Source of the DNA: Phoronis australis
Lineage: Eukaryota; Phoronida; Phoronidae
NCBI GenBank assembly: GCA_002633005.1
Contig: NMRA01000249.1
Span: forward strand, 258,073-322,072
Direction of reading: 5' to 3'
DNA length: 64,000 bases
Made by a program: the position numbers and the translations under genes. This document shows, in pieces, positions 48,720-61,300 of this stretch (its first letter is position 1; each line of letters starts with the position of its first letter). The notes under the pieces were generated by a model that saw only the letters and a program-made list of their open reading frames with translations, had not been told where the DNA came from and made no database searches.

Positions 48720-51690
48720 AAAAACATACAACACTTAAGTCAAGTCCGCTCTTTTTTAACCGATTTAACAAGAACCATCAAAAAATTGATATATCCATTG
48801 ATCAGCAAATGACTCTAGAAAGAAAATCAGACACATGTCTATACTGTAGTGTTTCACCCCAGGGCAGCGTCCGAAGTCAAAACGTTTATGGTCAGACTGC
48901 GCCAAAAAACAATGGGTGGGAAATAAAACTGGATAGAACCAGAGCTATTTCAGATTGGGCAATACAACAAGTGGTTTCTCCTTGCGTGCCGGGTTTGAGT
49001 GTTAGTTGGTCGTCGGGAAACTCACTAAATCTACGAGGACGTCTAAAGGTCACCGTGCATCCCTTCTAGCCCTTCCTCTTGACAAAGAGGACGTCACATT
49101 GCTGACAGTGGCAATGGGTCATCGCATGGCAAAAAATGTTATGTAAACTCAATAATGCTGTTCTTTTTTCAAAGTGAATTTGTACTATTGAGTCACGCGT
49201 CACGTGGCTTCAAAAATGTGACCAGTCTGTATGTATTTTGAAAATGAATATCGTTGAACCTGTGTATGAGTTATATATGGAAAATATAATATATAATATA
49301 AGCACCTGTATTTTATCAAGACACCCTTTAAATGCGTGTTTAATAGACACTAGCATATGTGCAGGGCAAACTAAGATATTTTGATTACAAATGCGCTGTC
49401 TTATGAACACTACGTAACATTCTTGATTTACTATGAGATGAGAACAATGTCCGTTTACCCAGACAACACTGAATAATCAGCGACTCTCGTCTCCAAATAA
49501 ATGCAGTCAAAAAGAATTCCAGTCCAGACCGTTTAATGGTTTCAAGAATAAGAAGACACACAAGGCATGTATAGGCCTACCACTGCAAGAAAGTAATAAG
49601 TCTAATTGTCTTATTATCATTCAATTCCAACACGTTAGTTGGGCGTTTTGTAAATAGAGAACCCTACGCGAGTCTCAGGTTCATGACATGGGCAAAGCCT
49701 TTTGGAGATTTCGTCAAATATATATAAAATAAATATGAGACGAGTCTAGCATTTGCTTTCTCACATGAGCAGTAAAAACGATTTTTTTTACCGAAAACTC
49801 GACGTGTCTAAAAGTTTCCACCACGTACATGACGCATTTTTTTTAAAAACACGTTTGCGCAATGTAAAGTAATTAATTTACTTTTTGTTAATGTTAATTG
49901 TAAATTGCATTCAGCTTTCGTAGCAAATATTAAACAGTCTTTTTTACAGTTGCAATATTAAAACTTAAAAATGCTTAGGAGAATCAGCCCGTCGTGAGCA
50001 CTGAATTGATCTTGAGACAGCACAGCTGGACAGTCTCGCAGCGTTTCTTGAGTTGGGGCTCGTTTCCGTTTAAATGAACGTGGGTATGAAAATCCGCCGC
50101 CGAAGACGGGTCCGTTTAAGAAATTGTTTGCAAGTCTTTCCAGCTTGGAGTACGGGCAGTTGCGACACCCGATTTGTCTATCATAACCTCGTTACCTTCT
50201 TGGAATTACACGTATGTCATTGATTGGTTGGCGGACAGACGATAAAATGTAACGCGTATGGATTTCTACTTTGCACTACTTTGTGATTCGCCCATCTAAT
50301 ATAATCAAATTGTGAACACAGTCTTATTAATCAGTCGTGTAGTAACACATTCACATGTGAGAACAACTTATCCTGAGACAGGTTATCATGAGTACCTGTT
50401 TCTACCACATCAAAACCTACTTTCAAATTATCCCGAAGCAGTGAAAAATACATGTAAATCGACAATAGAGGTGTTCATGAGTGATCTGGTAAACATGTAT
50501 CAAGATATACATGTACGTCGGGATCAGCTTACATACCACCGATGGTGTGATTACTGATGAAAGAAATGAAAAAGAAAAGAAGGTCTTTATAGTACAAGAA
50601 ACTGTGTAGAAACCGGTTTTCTTGAATTAAAAATCAGAGCGTTTCTTGCCTTGAGTTCAAAACATACATGTACCTGCATGTGAAGAGACCGAATGTCAAT
50701 TGCCAACTCCGCCCATTCCTCTACACATGGCTCACTACTCTAACCTGTCTTTTTTGTTGCTGGTGCTACGGTGATGCACATTACAGTGATCATTTGAAAA
50801 TATGACAGTTATACAAAATGCTAGTCTGAGCAGTATATCACGATATTGATCAATACATCCCATAGGCTAAAAATTTATGCAAAAGTGTGACTGCACCTCA
50901 AATTGAATCTAATTCGCAGCCTAAATGTTGTCAGCCAATTTAAGTTTAGTTCGTGTGTGAACTTGTCAATTCTGATTCTAGAAGACTGATGACAGCCGGC
51001 ATTCAAGGAGGATAGATGTTTTTCGAAGCACTCGTTAGGCCGTCTGCAGGATTGTTAGAAAACCCCTCGACACTTCGACCCCCTAGACCCACAACCCCCA
51101 CAGCTGGCCGGGAAAAGCTTCCATGCGCTCGACTGCACGAGCTCTGCTGTGCGGAGTCAGAGAGTGACTGCACTATTGTGCTCGTTAGCTGTCACAATGT
51201 CACATGCAACAAAACTCAAAATTCGATTTTATCACACCAAGACATGGGTTGCGCAGCACTGAAATTCGTGAGACGTTATAGTTCACAGCCGCCTAAGGTG
51301 CCACACCCATGTAATATTTTTTCAAAAGGTGCAATATACATTAAACGCCCTTAACTACAGTCACGTAACTGACATTGAATAATTACAGTACATGTAGACG
51401 AAATCGGCAACAATGAAACATGAACCGCGAAGAAATGCCCAACGTTCAACTGAAAATTACACTGAGTTAGTCTCAGACAACACTTCAATAGTTGTTCAGC
51501 TCTGTTTCATAACGATCTTTGATTTTCTTACGTGAATGTGCTTTTGTTTGGCTTTTTTTGCAAAAAATTGCGAGGCTAATGGTCGTCGACCTCTCTGTTC
51601 CACCACGTGACAGCAGTTGTGTTCAAGGAAAGTCAATCAGCGATGTAATAAGATTATGAAATACGTAAAAATTGCAAAAATACCTCTATT
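48720..51690. other. Intergenic, no gene recognised
   Basis: The longest open frame (48,713-49,069) has no recognisable domain, and no splice partners are seen. AT-rich runs and TACATGTA palindromes are present. A short (GACCCACAACCCC)-type stretch lies at 51,062-51,105. Confidence 0.5.
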
Positions 51691-51699
51691 GCCACAGGT

Positions 51700-51805
51700 G
51701 ATGGGTCGAGGGTGTCGTGACTCGTGAGTAGGGGAGGTTGTGGGACGAGAGGGTTGTGGGTCGAGGAGATCGTGAGTCGAGGGAGTCGAGGGGTGTGGGG
51801 TCGAG
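51700..51805 (-). repeat. Degenerate GACCCACAACCCCCTC-type minisatellite
   Basis: On the plus strand it reads GTGATGGGTCGAGGGTGTCG and continues with repeated GTGGGTCGAGG-like units. Short copies occur in the opposite orientation at 51,062-51,105 and 63,255-63,330. Confidence 0.75.
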
Positions 51806-51904
51806 AAGTTTTGGAACAATACTCTTCTGCCCTGTGAAGCGATTGATAAAGTGAGACTGCAAGGGGCTTGTCGCATATTCAAAATTTCGAAAAGGGGTAT
51901 ATAA

Positions 51905-52176
51905 CATGCGCGCACCCAGCTCAGATCAATATGGGGGGCTCGAATTCTCGGCGCTGTAGACCTTTTGGTAACAAAAAAGCTAGCGAACTAAAAAAAACAC
52001 GGTAGACCTTTTGGTAACAAAAAAGCTAGCGGACTAAAAAAAAAAAACACGGGGCACCGCTATGAATTTCACGCGTTTGTGCTTGCTTGGTGGACTTTTG
52101 TCTCGTTTTCTCGGTATTTTTGTTTCTCGCAGGCGAGCCTTTTTGCCCCCCGAGCTCCCCCCTGGGTGAGCGCATG
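51905..52176 (+). mobile_element. MITE family A copy 4, with TATAA target duplication
   Basis: The ends CATGCGCGCACCCAG and CTGGGTGAGCGCATG are inverted relative to each other and flanked by TATAA on both sides (51,900-51,904 and 52,177-52,181). Inside, a block of about 47 bp with GTAGACCTTTTGGTAACAAA is tandemly duplicated. It shares GGGGGGCTCGAATTCTCG and TTTTGTCTCGTTTTCTCGG with the other copies. Confidence 0.8.
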
Positions 52177-52189
52177 TATAAAAGCAAGC

Positions 52190-55100
52190 ACTTTGATTAA
52201 CCTTCCCCTGTCCCCAGACCTCTGTTTACCCAATCGAGACCATACATGCACCCTTCAATAATGATATGACCACTCTCAGGGTCCTCGACTGAATAACTGG
52301 CATTAGTTGCCTCCCACGCATGGTTTTGTATAATCTCATTTTTTTCTTGCAAGAAGCTTCTGTCCACTCACTCCGCAAGTGTGCTTGTTTTAGACCTGAG
52401 GTTGTCACCGCTCATCCACTGGCTTGTATCCATGTGAGCTAGCTACCTGACTAGTCAATTATGGAATACCTGAAAATAGGCGGCGCTTTTCTTATGCCAA
52501 TGAAAACGCACGAATAATTTTGAAATTCAAGTCCCAAGTCTGAAAATTGCAAGCGGAGAGAAAGCCAGCCCACGACCATCGAGTGACAAACAGGGTCCAT
52601 TGACACACAACGACATTACGCTCAGTTGCAGTGGCAACATTTGTAGGCCTAGGCTATATTGCAGATTTTACTCGACTCGACGACTCGAGCACAATGATTA
52701 CTATCAAATCCAGGTAATAGGTTTCATCAAATTCTAAGCGTAATAGCAAGACTGTTCAGCTCATACGGGAAGCAATACATGTAGCATAATCGAAATATTC
52801 CATATAAATAAATTACCTTGCCAAGGCGAACTACATGTACATGTACTCCTCTTCGAAGCAGTAAGGGAAACAGCTATTTGTCTGTCTCGAGTTGCCAAAA
52901 TTTCAACGTACACAGCATTTGTTTTGATCACGCAGATTTTCATGAAAATAAAAAATAAAAGAAAAGAGTATGTACAGACAGTAGATCGACTTCATACTTA
53001 CAAAAAGTTCCTAAAAGATATCAGAGAGTACATGTACATGTGCGTTTCATTGATTTTTATGCAGTTTCACGCCATTTTAAGGTGGATGATGTTCAATTTT
53101 GAAGTGATTGTCGAGTACGTTCCTCATTCAGTGCTCACTTTGGCTGTGGGTTTGTACATGCATGTAGCGTGGTGTGCGTGTTCATTCTTCAAATACAGCA
53201 CATGTAAATTCAATTGGCAGTCCTTTGTCCTTGACCAAAAAGCAGACATTTCACATCCGTGTTTTCTTGTACCGATAAAACCGGCCGATGAGAGTGTTCA
53301 TATTATTCGGTAAAAGCAGGATTAAACCTAGTAAAAGGTTACATATCACTACTCTTAAGGTACACTATTTGAAAACAATGATGTTGCGACAGTTTGCTAC
53401 AGTACTCTAAATGCCTGCTGATGAAGCGGAACTGACATTTATTTTCTATTTTATTTGCGTCTAATTAATAACCATTTAAAGGGTGTGAAAAACGAGTAGA
53501 TCGTACATCATGTATTGCATCTTTTGCTAATGAGCTCAGTTCCAGTGCACGAGTTTCAGAGCCAAAGCAGAACAACAAATAAGGCAAACGGCTGACATGG
53601 TTGTTTTTTTAAATTAAAGGTATGTAATAGCTGACCATGATTTTTTTAAAATCAATATATTATAAGAAAAATTAGTGACTGGTTTTTCTACACCACCGTG
53701 GCTAAAACATGCGTATTTATTTACCAATCAATTAGACGGATTAGTATCAGTCTGGTTAGGCTCGCTTAAGCATTGTGGTAACAAGACTCCAAATGTTAGC
53801 GTAGGTGTTGCCTCATGAATGATTGGTTCACACTCGACTGTGCCGTATCCAATTTTCGACCTTCGCAGTCGCAGTAGCACGCCTTGCTAGCGGAAAGAGT
53901 TGTTTTTTAAGCACGATTATGATTGTTATGGGTGAAAAACGCAGTTTTTGGGGTTGTGGTTGGATGAGAATTAAGGATTTTGCCCTGACTACCGAACAAA
54001 AATCTATCCGCAGTCTCTTTTGTAATTCTATTGCAAAGTGCAATTTTCGCTGAATCTTGTGAACATTACCTGAAACAAACCGGTGACTTTAGCTGCTAAG
54101 CACCATTAAAATATACCATTTAGCTTTTGGGATTGAGCTCTGCTGCCAGTGCTTTTGAGTTCAACTAAGAAATTTTCAGGTTTATATCCGCGCTGAGGCT
54201 GATCTCAGAAAAGTGCTTTCTTCGTCCATGTCACTTCACTTGATAAAGCTCCTGGTCTCGATTTCAGCGAATGAGTCGAGTACCAGTACACTAAACGAGA
54301 ATTTGGCAACTTGTGAAGTCACAGAAATAAAATTGATTGTGCTGTTTAATACTGTAACACTGGTCAAATCTGATGGCAGCGAATAAAGCGTTTTTCGGCG
54401 CTAAATGTGACCTTTAAACTACGGCAACAACCTCTTGGGCACAAACAGATCATGTATATAAGTACTTGTTGTAGAATCGCCCAATACATTACATGCAACA
54501 CTTTACCTGAGACATAATCTTACATCTGCCTGCTCTCATTTACAGATGTATCATAAAAGACGTGTACATGTAAATGTAATATCCCAAAAATAACCAAACG
54601 CAATAATAAATACAGGTTTCATTAAACATTATTAGTCTTCAGTTGCACTCCAATAGACTTTCATGAAATATCAGGATGCCTCGAGGAGCTCCTTTCTGTA
54701 TGATCTTTTAATAATTTTTATTAATATTTTTGTTGGTTTAAGCAGATGTTGTCGTCCCAGCTGGTATAGACAACGGCAATTTCGTTGCTTCTTTAACTTC
54801 TTGAGACTATTTGAATCTATTTCCGCTTATGGGCCATTTGCCTCGAGGTATCTACATTAAAGACACACACTCTTCTGAGCTGTTTCTGAAGAAAAAATAA
54901 GACTAGTAAAAATATCTATCAGCCATCCATTTTTCTGCGCACATGAATTGAAAAAGCTTCGCAAATGTACAGTTGCATACATGTAGAGTTACAATGTACA
55001 TCTATAAAATGTCACCAATCTCAGCAGCATACGCACATCCCCACTATAATAATTACAGTGACATTTATTTGTGGTGGGGATTCATTAATTAGACCATAAA

Positions 55101-55600
55101 ATATACTTTTTGTGGTTATTGTTGGATGGTGTGGGCTTCTTGAAGATATTGTCTGTGACAACACAGCTATAGATTAACAAATTTAGAGCACATGTATTTG
55201 TTTGCAGTACTGTGGTGGAGGTAGGCGCAGGTAGGCGCAGCCAACCCCCTTTTGGCATTAGAACGTAGCGCCTACGCACCGTAAGTTACGTTCAGTGCTC
55301 AAGGTGATACGGTGGGCTTTCGGGGCCTACTAAGCTCTAATTTTGCAACTACAGCACTGTTTGTTTATTTCGAAACAAATGACCAAGTCTGAACTTAGTG
55401 TGGCAGCCATTCGCTGTAACCAAGACCGATGTTATAGCTAACATGCCCTTAAAATATCTTGCCACTTACTAAGTAGCAAAACACGAACTAAAAAAATTAT
55501 TTCCGCCCAAGTAAAGTCACTTTAAGTTACAACGTACATGAATTTAAAGATTTCCCCTCCATTTTTACGATATTCGTTAACACGAAAATATACATGTATA
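52190..55600. other. Intergenic, no gene recognised
   Basis: Several chance ORFs occur, the longest at 52,924-53,313 (129 codons), without domain similarity, signal peptide or splice partners. Sequence is AT-rich. Confidence 0.5.
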
Positions 55601-56124
55601 CACAAAACGTAGCGAGAGTGGCATGGATGAAGTAATATCCCACGAGACATTATTCCGCTTCTATACGCGGAATAACGTATTAATCCCATATGCTTCGAAT
55701 TCCTAAGTGTCTTTCATTTTTCTTCGGAAGATTTTTAAAAAACTTCACTGAGACTGTTTACGTGGCAGATCACATCCTATATGCCAGCACATGTACTTAG
55801 GGTTACGTTAATTTTTCTCTAGCAAAAGAATCAGATTCATTACTTGAAAACAGATAACAAAGATGAAAGTAATGGACGGTTCTTGGCCATTGGACTTGTA
55901 ACATTTCGTGAATATACTTAATTAACAACAATATTTGACATTGCAGCTACCGAGGAATCGGCGCCTGAGTTGCAGACTAGGTAATTTAGCAATTTTTAAA
56001 TTGAGAGAGTAGTGTCAAATTATTAACAGTTTTGTTCGAGATTTTAAATTCGGGACTTGAATGCGTCTTCGGTTTGATTTATACTTTTGCATTTGTAATA
56101 CTGTAAATTATTTTGGGAAAGTTT

Positions 56125-56200
56125 GACACGCTACCGTGGGACTCGAACCCATGGCGTTGAGTAAAGGTAACGAACGCTTATCTCACTAAGTCACATTGGA
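56125..56200 (-). mobile_element. tRNA-like sequence, probable SINE head
   Basis: On the minus strand an A-box-like TGACTTAGTGAGATAAGCG and a perfect B-box GGTTCGAGTCC (56,139-56,149) are spaced as in a tRNA. The 7-nt acceptor halves do not pair, so a working tRNA is unlikely. Confidence 0.5.
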
Positions 56201-56508
56201 AACCAATGGTCACTTTCGGAGCGCATGTTGTCGGTAAACATCCGATGACTTGCAAGCTGCTATTGTTCCAGAAGTTGATTTTCATAATGTTACATGTAGT
56301 TGATAAACGATACACAGCAAAAATTAATCCTGTGAAATATTTCAATTAAAACCAATTAATTGTAAGTCACTACTATCATTGAACACCGGCCAAATAGAAC
56401 GAGATTCCAGGGACAAAGGCCAATTACATAGCCAATCAGGGTGTCAATTCTTTATCCCACAACATATATACTGTAGATTATTACCTGGTGAAGTCGTTAG
56501 AGCTCTCG

Positions 56509-56572
56509 TGGATTTTGGAGAATTATCGCCCGAGGGGAGTCAGCCCCGAAAGCGATAATTCTCCAAAATCCA
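56509..56572. repeat. Strong hairpin, 21-bp perfect arms with 22-base loop
   Basis: TGGATTTTGGAGAATTATCGC is followed after 22 bases by its exact reverse complement. The loop itself contains GGGG and CCCC that can pair. It looks like the core of a foldback-type element. Confidence 0.95.
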
Positions 56573-57169
56573 TGATGGCTTTGAATAAGGGGGACAACGA
56601 CTGAGAACATATAACAATCTATTTATACCAAATACTGAACGAGAAACATTGCAATGAATCGATCTACCTTTCTGGACTCGCCTCGGCTTTGTAACTACTT
56701 TCTACATTTGTATGTCAGAGGCACGGGGTCGGAGGTCGTGACCTTTTAAGAAAAGCCGAGCTATTTTTGTAAAATAATGCTGTTACTCAATGCAATTGAA
56801 AATTTAAACAAAATAGAAATTGAGTGAATCTATAAATTAAGGTTTAGAAACTCTTATAGCTTACTACACATTTTATCACGCCAAGGTTCAACAGGGAAAA
56901 TATCGTCTGCTAAAGTAGGTTACCACTGGTAACTTAGTATACACTGTAGTGCTCAAGCCAAAGGATCCTGATGACACGATATCCGCATTCAAATTGGAGA
57001 TCGATGATTTACAAGTGAGAGAACAAGAGAGAAAAAATTCAATTAATTAAAATATTATTTTTTCATAGCGTAGTCTCTAAATGTCGGTACAATGCCTTTC
57101 GTTGAACATGCGATTGTTGCGCGTGCTCATATAAGTATTCTATTTTCATGTTCGATGTTGTCAGCTGCT

Positions 57170-57242
57170 GAGTGGTGTAGTGGTAAAGTCGACGACTCGA
57201 CACTCCTGCGGCCGGGTTCGAAACCGGCCTGCGTTCCCGCCA
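57170..57242 (+). mobile_element. tRNA-derived SINE head
   Basis: A-box TGGTGTAGTGG (57,173-57,183) and B-box-like GGTTCGAAACC (57,215-57,225) within a perfect GCCGG...CCGGC T-arm. No convincing acceptor stem is formed. Confidence 0.55.
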
Positions 57243-57532
57243 AAATGTTATCTCACTAGTGAGATAATGGAATATTACACGGTTGTATTGGCCATTTGAG
57301 GCTAATACTGTGGTATAATTACACGTTATGTAGCGTAAATTCTTTATCAAGAGCTGCTTTTCTATTTTATTTTATTTAGTGAGAACTCTGCTGCAGCATT
57401 TTATTGCCAAGTCATCATAGCCCGCACACTTAAGGTGAGTTTGTTTGCTCTCCACTTGAAGCCGCGGAGACGTGTTCATATAAATCTCATTATATAATTC
57501 GACAATATAACTTCAAGCAGTCACCGAATATT

Positions 57533-57767
57533 CAGTGGCGGACTTAGGTGATGGGGGGGCAAGGTGGCCATGGCCCCCTAAAAATTTCCCACATACCATT
57601 TGGGGGGAGGCGAAACTTCGTTTGCCGTTCTTTTTTTTGTAATGTGGTCCACAAACCCACATATTCGAGACCCTTTCATCCCTATATTTTAGGCTGGGCG
57701 CGCATGTGGCGAAATTGTGGTATTCCTGCGCCCTGTCCCCCAACTCAAAATCCTGGATCCGCCCCTG
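57533..57767 (-). mobile_element. MITE family B copy, longer form
   Basis: On the minus strand it starts CAGGGGCGGATCCAGGATTT. The other end is CAGTGGCGGACTTAGG on the plus strand, giving terminal inverted repeats. A GGCTGGGCGCGCATG stretch inside resembles the end of family A, suggesting nesting. Confidence 0.65.
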
Positions 57768-57869
57768 ATATTCACTTCAGTTTTGACCAACATTTTGCTG
57801 AGATACCCTAATAAGGTCAAGAGCTCACATACAAAGCATTTGCTTGTCGCAAGGGTGGATCTGAAGGAA

Positions 57870-57995
57870 TTTAACATGGGCGGCGCACCATTGGGGGCCA
57901 TAGCCCCCCACTTTTTCCAAGCTACGCCGCACATGGTCTATAGGGGGTGCACCACAGGGGGCTCAGGGGGCTTTAGTCCCCCACACTTTTTTCAG
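57870..57995 (+). repeat. G/C-rich dispersed repeat (GGGGGCCATAGCCCCCC type)
   Basis: TGGGCGGCGCACCATTGGGG then CATAGCCCCCCACTTTTT, followed by GGGGGTGCACCACAGGGGG and CTTTAGTCCCCCACACTTTT. It resembles the fragment at 44,790. Confidence 0.5.
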
Positions 57996-58275
57996 ACCTG
58001 CACCTCTCATGTTAAACAGACGTTTCCTCAGTTGCAAAAACATGGTCCACGCACCAATAGCCTGCTTCATCAGCTGGTATAGCCGGGTTACTACGCTATA
58101 TGGAGCTTACAAGTCAAGGCCTTTGCATGTGACACACGCGTGACCAGGAAGTCAATTGCAATACTGATTCTCGTATAATTAATTCATGGAAAAGATTATT
58201 AATTTTCGAAGCCAAAAGGCACACACATTGGCATGTGTATCGGTAGATATGTATCAACGTAGGCCAGTCTTTGTG

Positions 58276-58283
58276 TATATAAG
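58276..58283 (+). promoter_or_regulatory. TATA box of the downstream secreted-protein gene
   Basis: TATATAAG lies about 86 bp before ATG 58,362, so transcription would start near 58,305-58,310 with a 5' UTR of about 55 nt. No upstream ATG intervenes in that UTR. Confidence 0.65.
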
Positions 58284-58361
58284 GATTCCCATTTTGACAG
58301 CAGAACAGTTGCTCTCTTTCACTTCAAACAGCGGTACTAGAACCTACAGTTGAGAAAAGAA

Positions 58362-58391
58362 ATGGACACACTGTTGATCTTCTGCATTCTG
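58362..58391 (+). CDS. Secreted-protein exon 1 (first part of signal peptide)
   Basis: ATG context AAGAAATGG has purine at -3 and G at +4. Encodes MDTLLIFCIL and ends in phase 0 at CTG|GTATGT. Confidence 0.7.
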
Positions 58392-61300
58392 GTATGTATT
58401 GGTTATGCTCGTCATATGAACTGTATTCTGGTATATAAAACTTCAGCTGTTTACAAACTATAAAGTCAACTGACAAGTTCAGAAATTGAAGAAATTGCCT
58501 CTAAAATTCAAAAAATAGGAAATTTTAAAATGACAAAGTATTCCTTCGCAATGCCGGTTGATGCAAGTAGGGTTGTTTTTGTATAATGAACACTGGCAAA
58601 AACTAGTATTTTCTCAGCAATAATTGTATGTTAAATGATGCTGTGATACTTTGTACCTTGAACAGGAAATATAGGCAGTTTTGTACAGTGCGCATGTGCA
58701 ATGTACGTAGGTGACATCTCTCGTGTGTTGTAATGTATCTAAACATTACTGCACGAGAAAATCGGGTAAAAGTTGAAGCATGACATATCATAGATTTTTT
58801 GGCATGTACCTTATTTGTACACCTAGGAAGTATGATTAATTAGTTGGCTATTTTAAGATTTAAAAATTATGTCGGTATCTCTGAAATTGGTCCTGTTGCA
58901 TTATGGGGATAGAATCTGAAGGTCAGAATGTCAATTTTAGCCATCTTCAAACTGCCGCCAAATACCAGTACAAGAAAACCGTTTACCGTTTCTACCATAA
59001 TTGTTTCTATCCTATTTTTAATAGGATGTAAAATCATTAATCTAAACTCAGTTGCAATTCCTTCATTTCATAGGTGTTAATCGAGCGCGTGTGGGTGCGT
59101 GGGGGCTCATGTGAATTCGAAATTCTATTTGTGAAATATGATGATCCAAATCAGACAAATGAGGACACGTTTTCAGGGTCTAGCTAATACTTACATGTAC
59201 AACAGACTGGTCAGTGATACATAATGTCAAACATGACCCGTTCCAAAAAAATTGACTTAAGTTCGTTTTCGAATTAAGTCCCAATATTTGTCTTAACTTC
59301 CGTACTTTGAAACTTCCACATCCGAGAAAATAACTAAAATTAAGACAAAACTTATATCAAAAACTTAATTCAAACTTAAGATCTCTTTCTTGAAACGGTA
59401 TCGAGACAAATTTAAGTTTCACCTTAAAATTCAACGAAACTTAAGATTTGTCTTAACTAAATCAGTTTTGTTGGAACGGGCCCCTGAGCTGCAAGAATAC
59501 TTGTTAGCACGCATGCTGCAAGTAGTGAGGATCTTCATTTTCTTGCCTTCAGGATGTTGCGTTTGGTGTTTCGGCGGAATTAGGGTCTCCAACTCTAGCA
59601 GCCAATGCAGTATATGATGGAAACCGCAAGGAGGATCCCCTGGTTTACTATGAAGGCAACAACACCTTTAAGGCAGAAGTCAACTTTTCCGTCAGCAATC
59701 CGCTTCCAAAATCAGCAACGCTCACCTTGAAATGCAGGTAAAATAATGTATACTCGTGTAAATGTGATTAGACTTCTTCAGGACAACAGTAATGTTAGAC
59801 AATTTGAAATGTAACAGCGGTCTATAAACTACTAAAGAAAAGTAAAATTATGTTCCCAATTTGCACGTAATTGTGACTTTTATTTCATATATCTTCGAAT
59901 CTGTGGATCGTGACAAAACACTTGCCTGAGGGAGACCGATTGACACATTTGCCAGCCAAAGGAAATGTACAAGGATTCGAACTCACTTATTTTACGATAT
60001 ACCCTTGATTATACAGATATTCTATTGTTGTTGAATTATAAAAATTCGCCCTCTGAAAAATTTAAAATAGAAATTAACGAAGAAAAAATCGTTTATTTTT
60101 GTATTTTAACCCAGAAATGAACAAAAAATAGAGCTTAACACGAATGCCCATCTCCCATGTTCCCACGGTTACAATTAGAAAATTTGCGAGTATGCCTGCG
60201 GAAAATGCTTACCACATTACGCTTTGATAAACAAATTCTTTGGTTTCGGATGTACATGTAGATATGTAGATGTGTATGTACTGTAACTAGGAAATCCGAC
60301 AAATTCACAGGATGGTATTTGAAAATGAGAGGGTACAGTTGAAATCTTAGTGATTTTAATGGCTGCCTGAAGTTGTAAAAATTCTAAAATCCGATCCCCA
60401 ATTAGTACAGTACACTTAGACGATTTCTGCCTATCTAAAATAACACTCAAAGTCATCTGATGAAATTGGGACAGTTTCCAAAAATATACTCATAATTCAA
60501 ATGACTATAAAGCCATTGATTTTGGCTACGGTAGGAGGAGATCATAAAGGAATTATGTCATTAAATCAAGGTAAACGTATTGCTCATGGAATCCATTGTT
60601 AGTTTCTGATTTAGATGTTATGTTTCTACGAAAATCGACTGATTGATTGATTATTTCTTGAAAATTAGAAGCTAATTTTGTAAGAAATGACGAGGCTTCA
60701 CAGATCTTAGTTCGACATTGGGAAAAGTCGATCTATCATCAGATCGCCAAATATCAAAGTAAACTAAACGATTTTTCTTTATATGAAATAGGTCCCGACT
60801 ATATTGATTAATGTCACACAGCTCCACGAAGTGTCCCAAAATGTCCTCAAAATTCAAATGGCAATGATTTTTATTGACTATGGAACTAGATTAGTGGCTG
60901 TGGATTGAAAAAGAAGTGGGGGTGGAGGGGGGGGGGGGGCGGAGGTGGTGGCCATAAGAAGAGGGGGTAGTTTGGTGAAGTACCCCCCAATAATTTTTTT
61001 GCTTCCTGCGGGCTGATGGAACATTATATTGTCATTTATCCTTTGGTGTATCAAAATATATACCATCTTTCGTAAGAAATTAGGACATCCCACAGCGGTG
61101 AAAAATTACAAGCGTTTTAATGACAGGAAAGGTTTTTGCATCAGTCAAACCTTCAAACCACATTCATGGGGGAGGCAATGGACGCCATCTGGTGAGCTCG
61201 TGAGTTTCAATATGGCCCTTTTGAAAGTCAGGTATTGCTAAAATGCGCAAGTATTGTGCTTCATGGGAAATGCCATGCGGCTTGTTAAAGCTATGACTGC

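Noticed and set aside
48713-49069. 118-codon plus-strand ORF
   Set aside because: No domain or conserved motif seen and no neighbouring exons; treated as chance.
51016-51354. 112-codon plus-strand ORF with Pro-rich start
   Set aside because: The Pro-rich part is translation of the GACCCACAACCCC repeat; the rest has no recognisable feature.
52924-53313. 129-codon plus-strand ORF
   Set aside because: AT-rich, no recognisable domain, no plausible signal or splice context; consistent with chance in this composition.
56125-56200. A functional minus-strand tRNA
   Set aside because: Internal promoter boxes are good but the acceptor halves do not pair; kept as a SINE-like feature.
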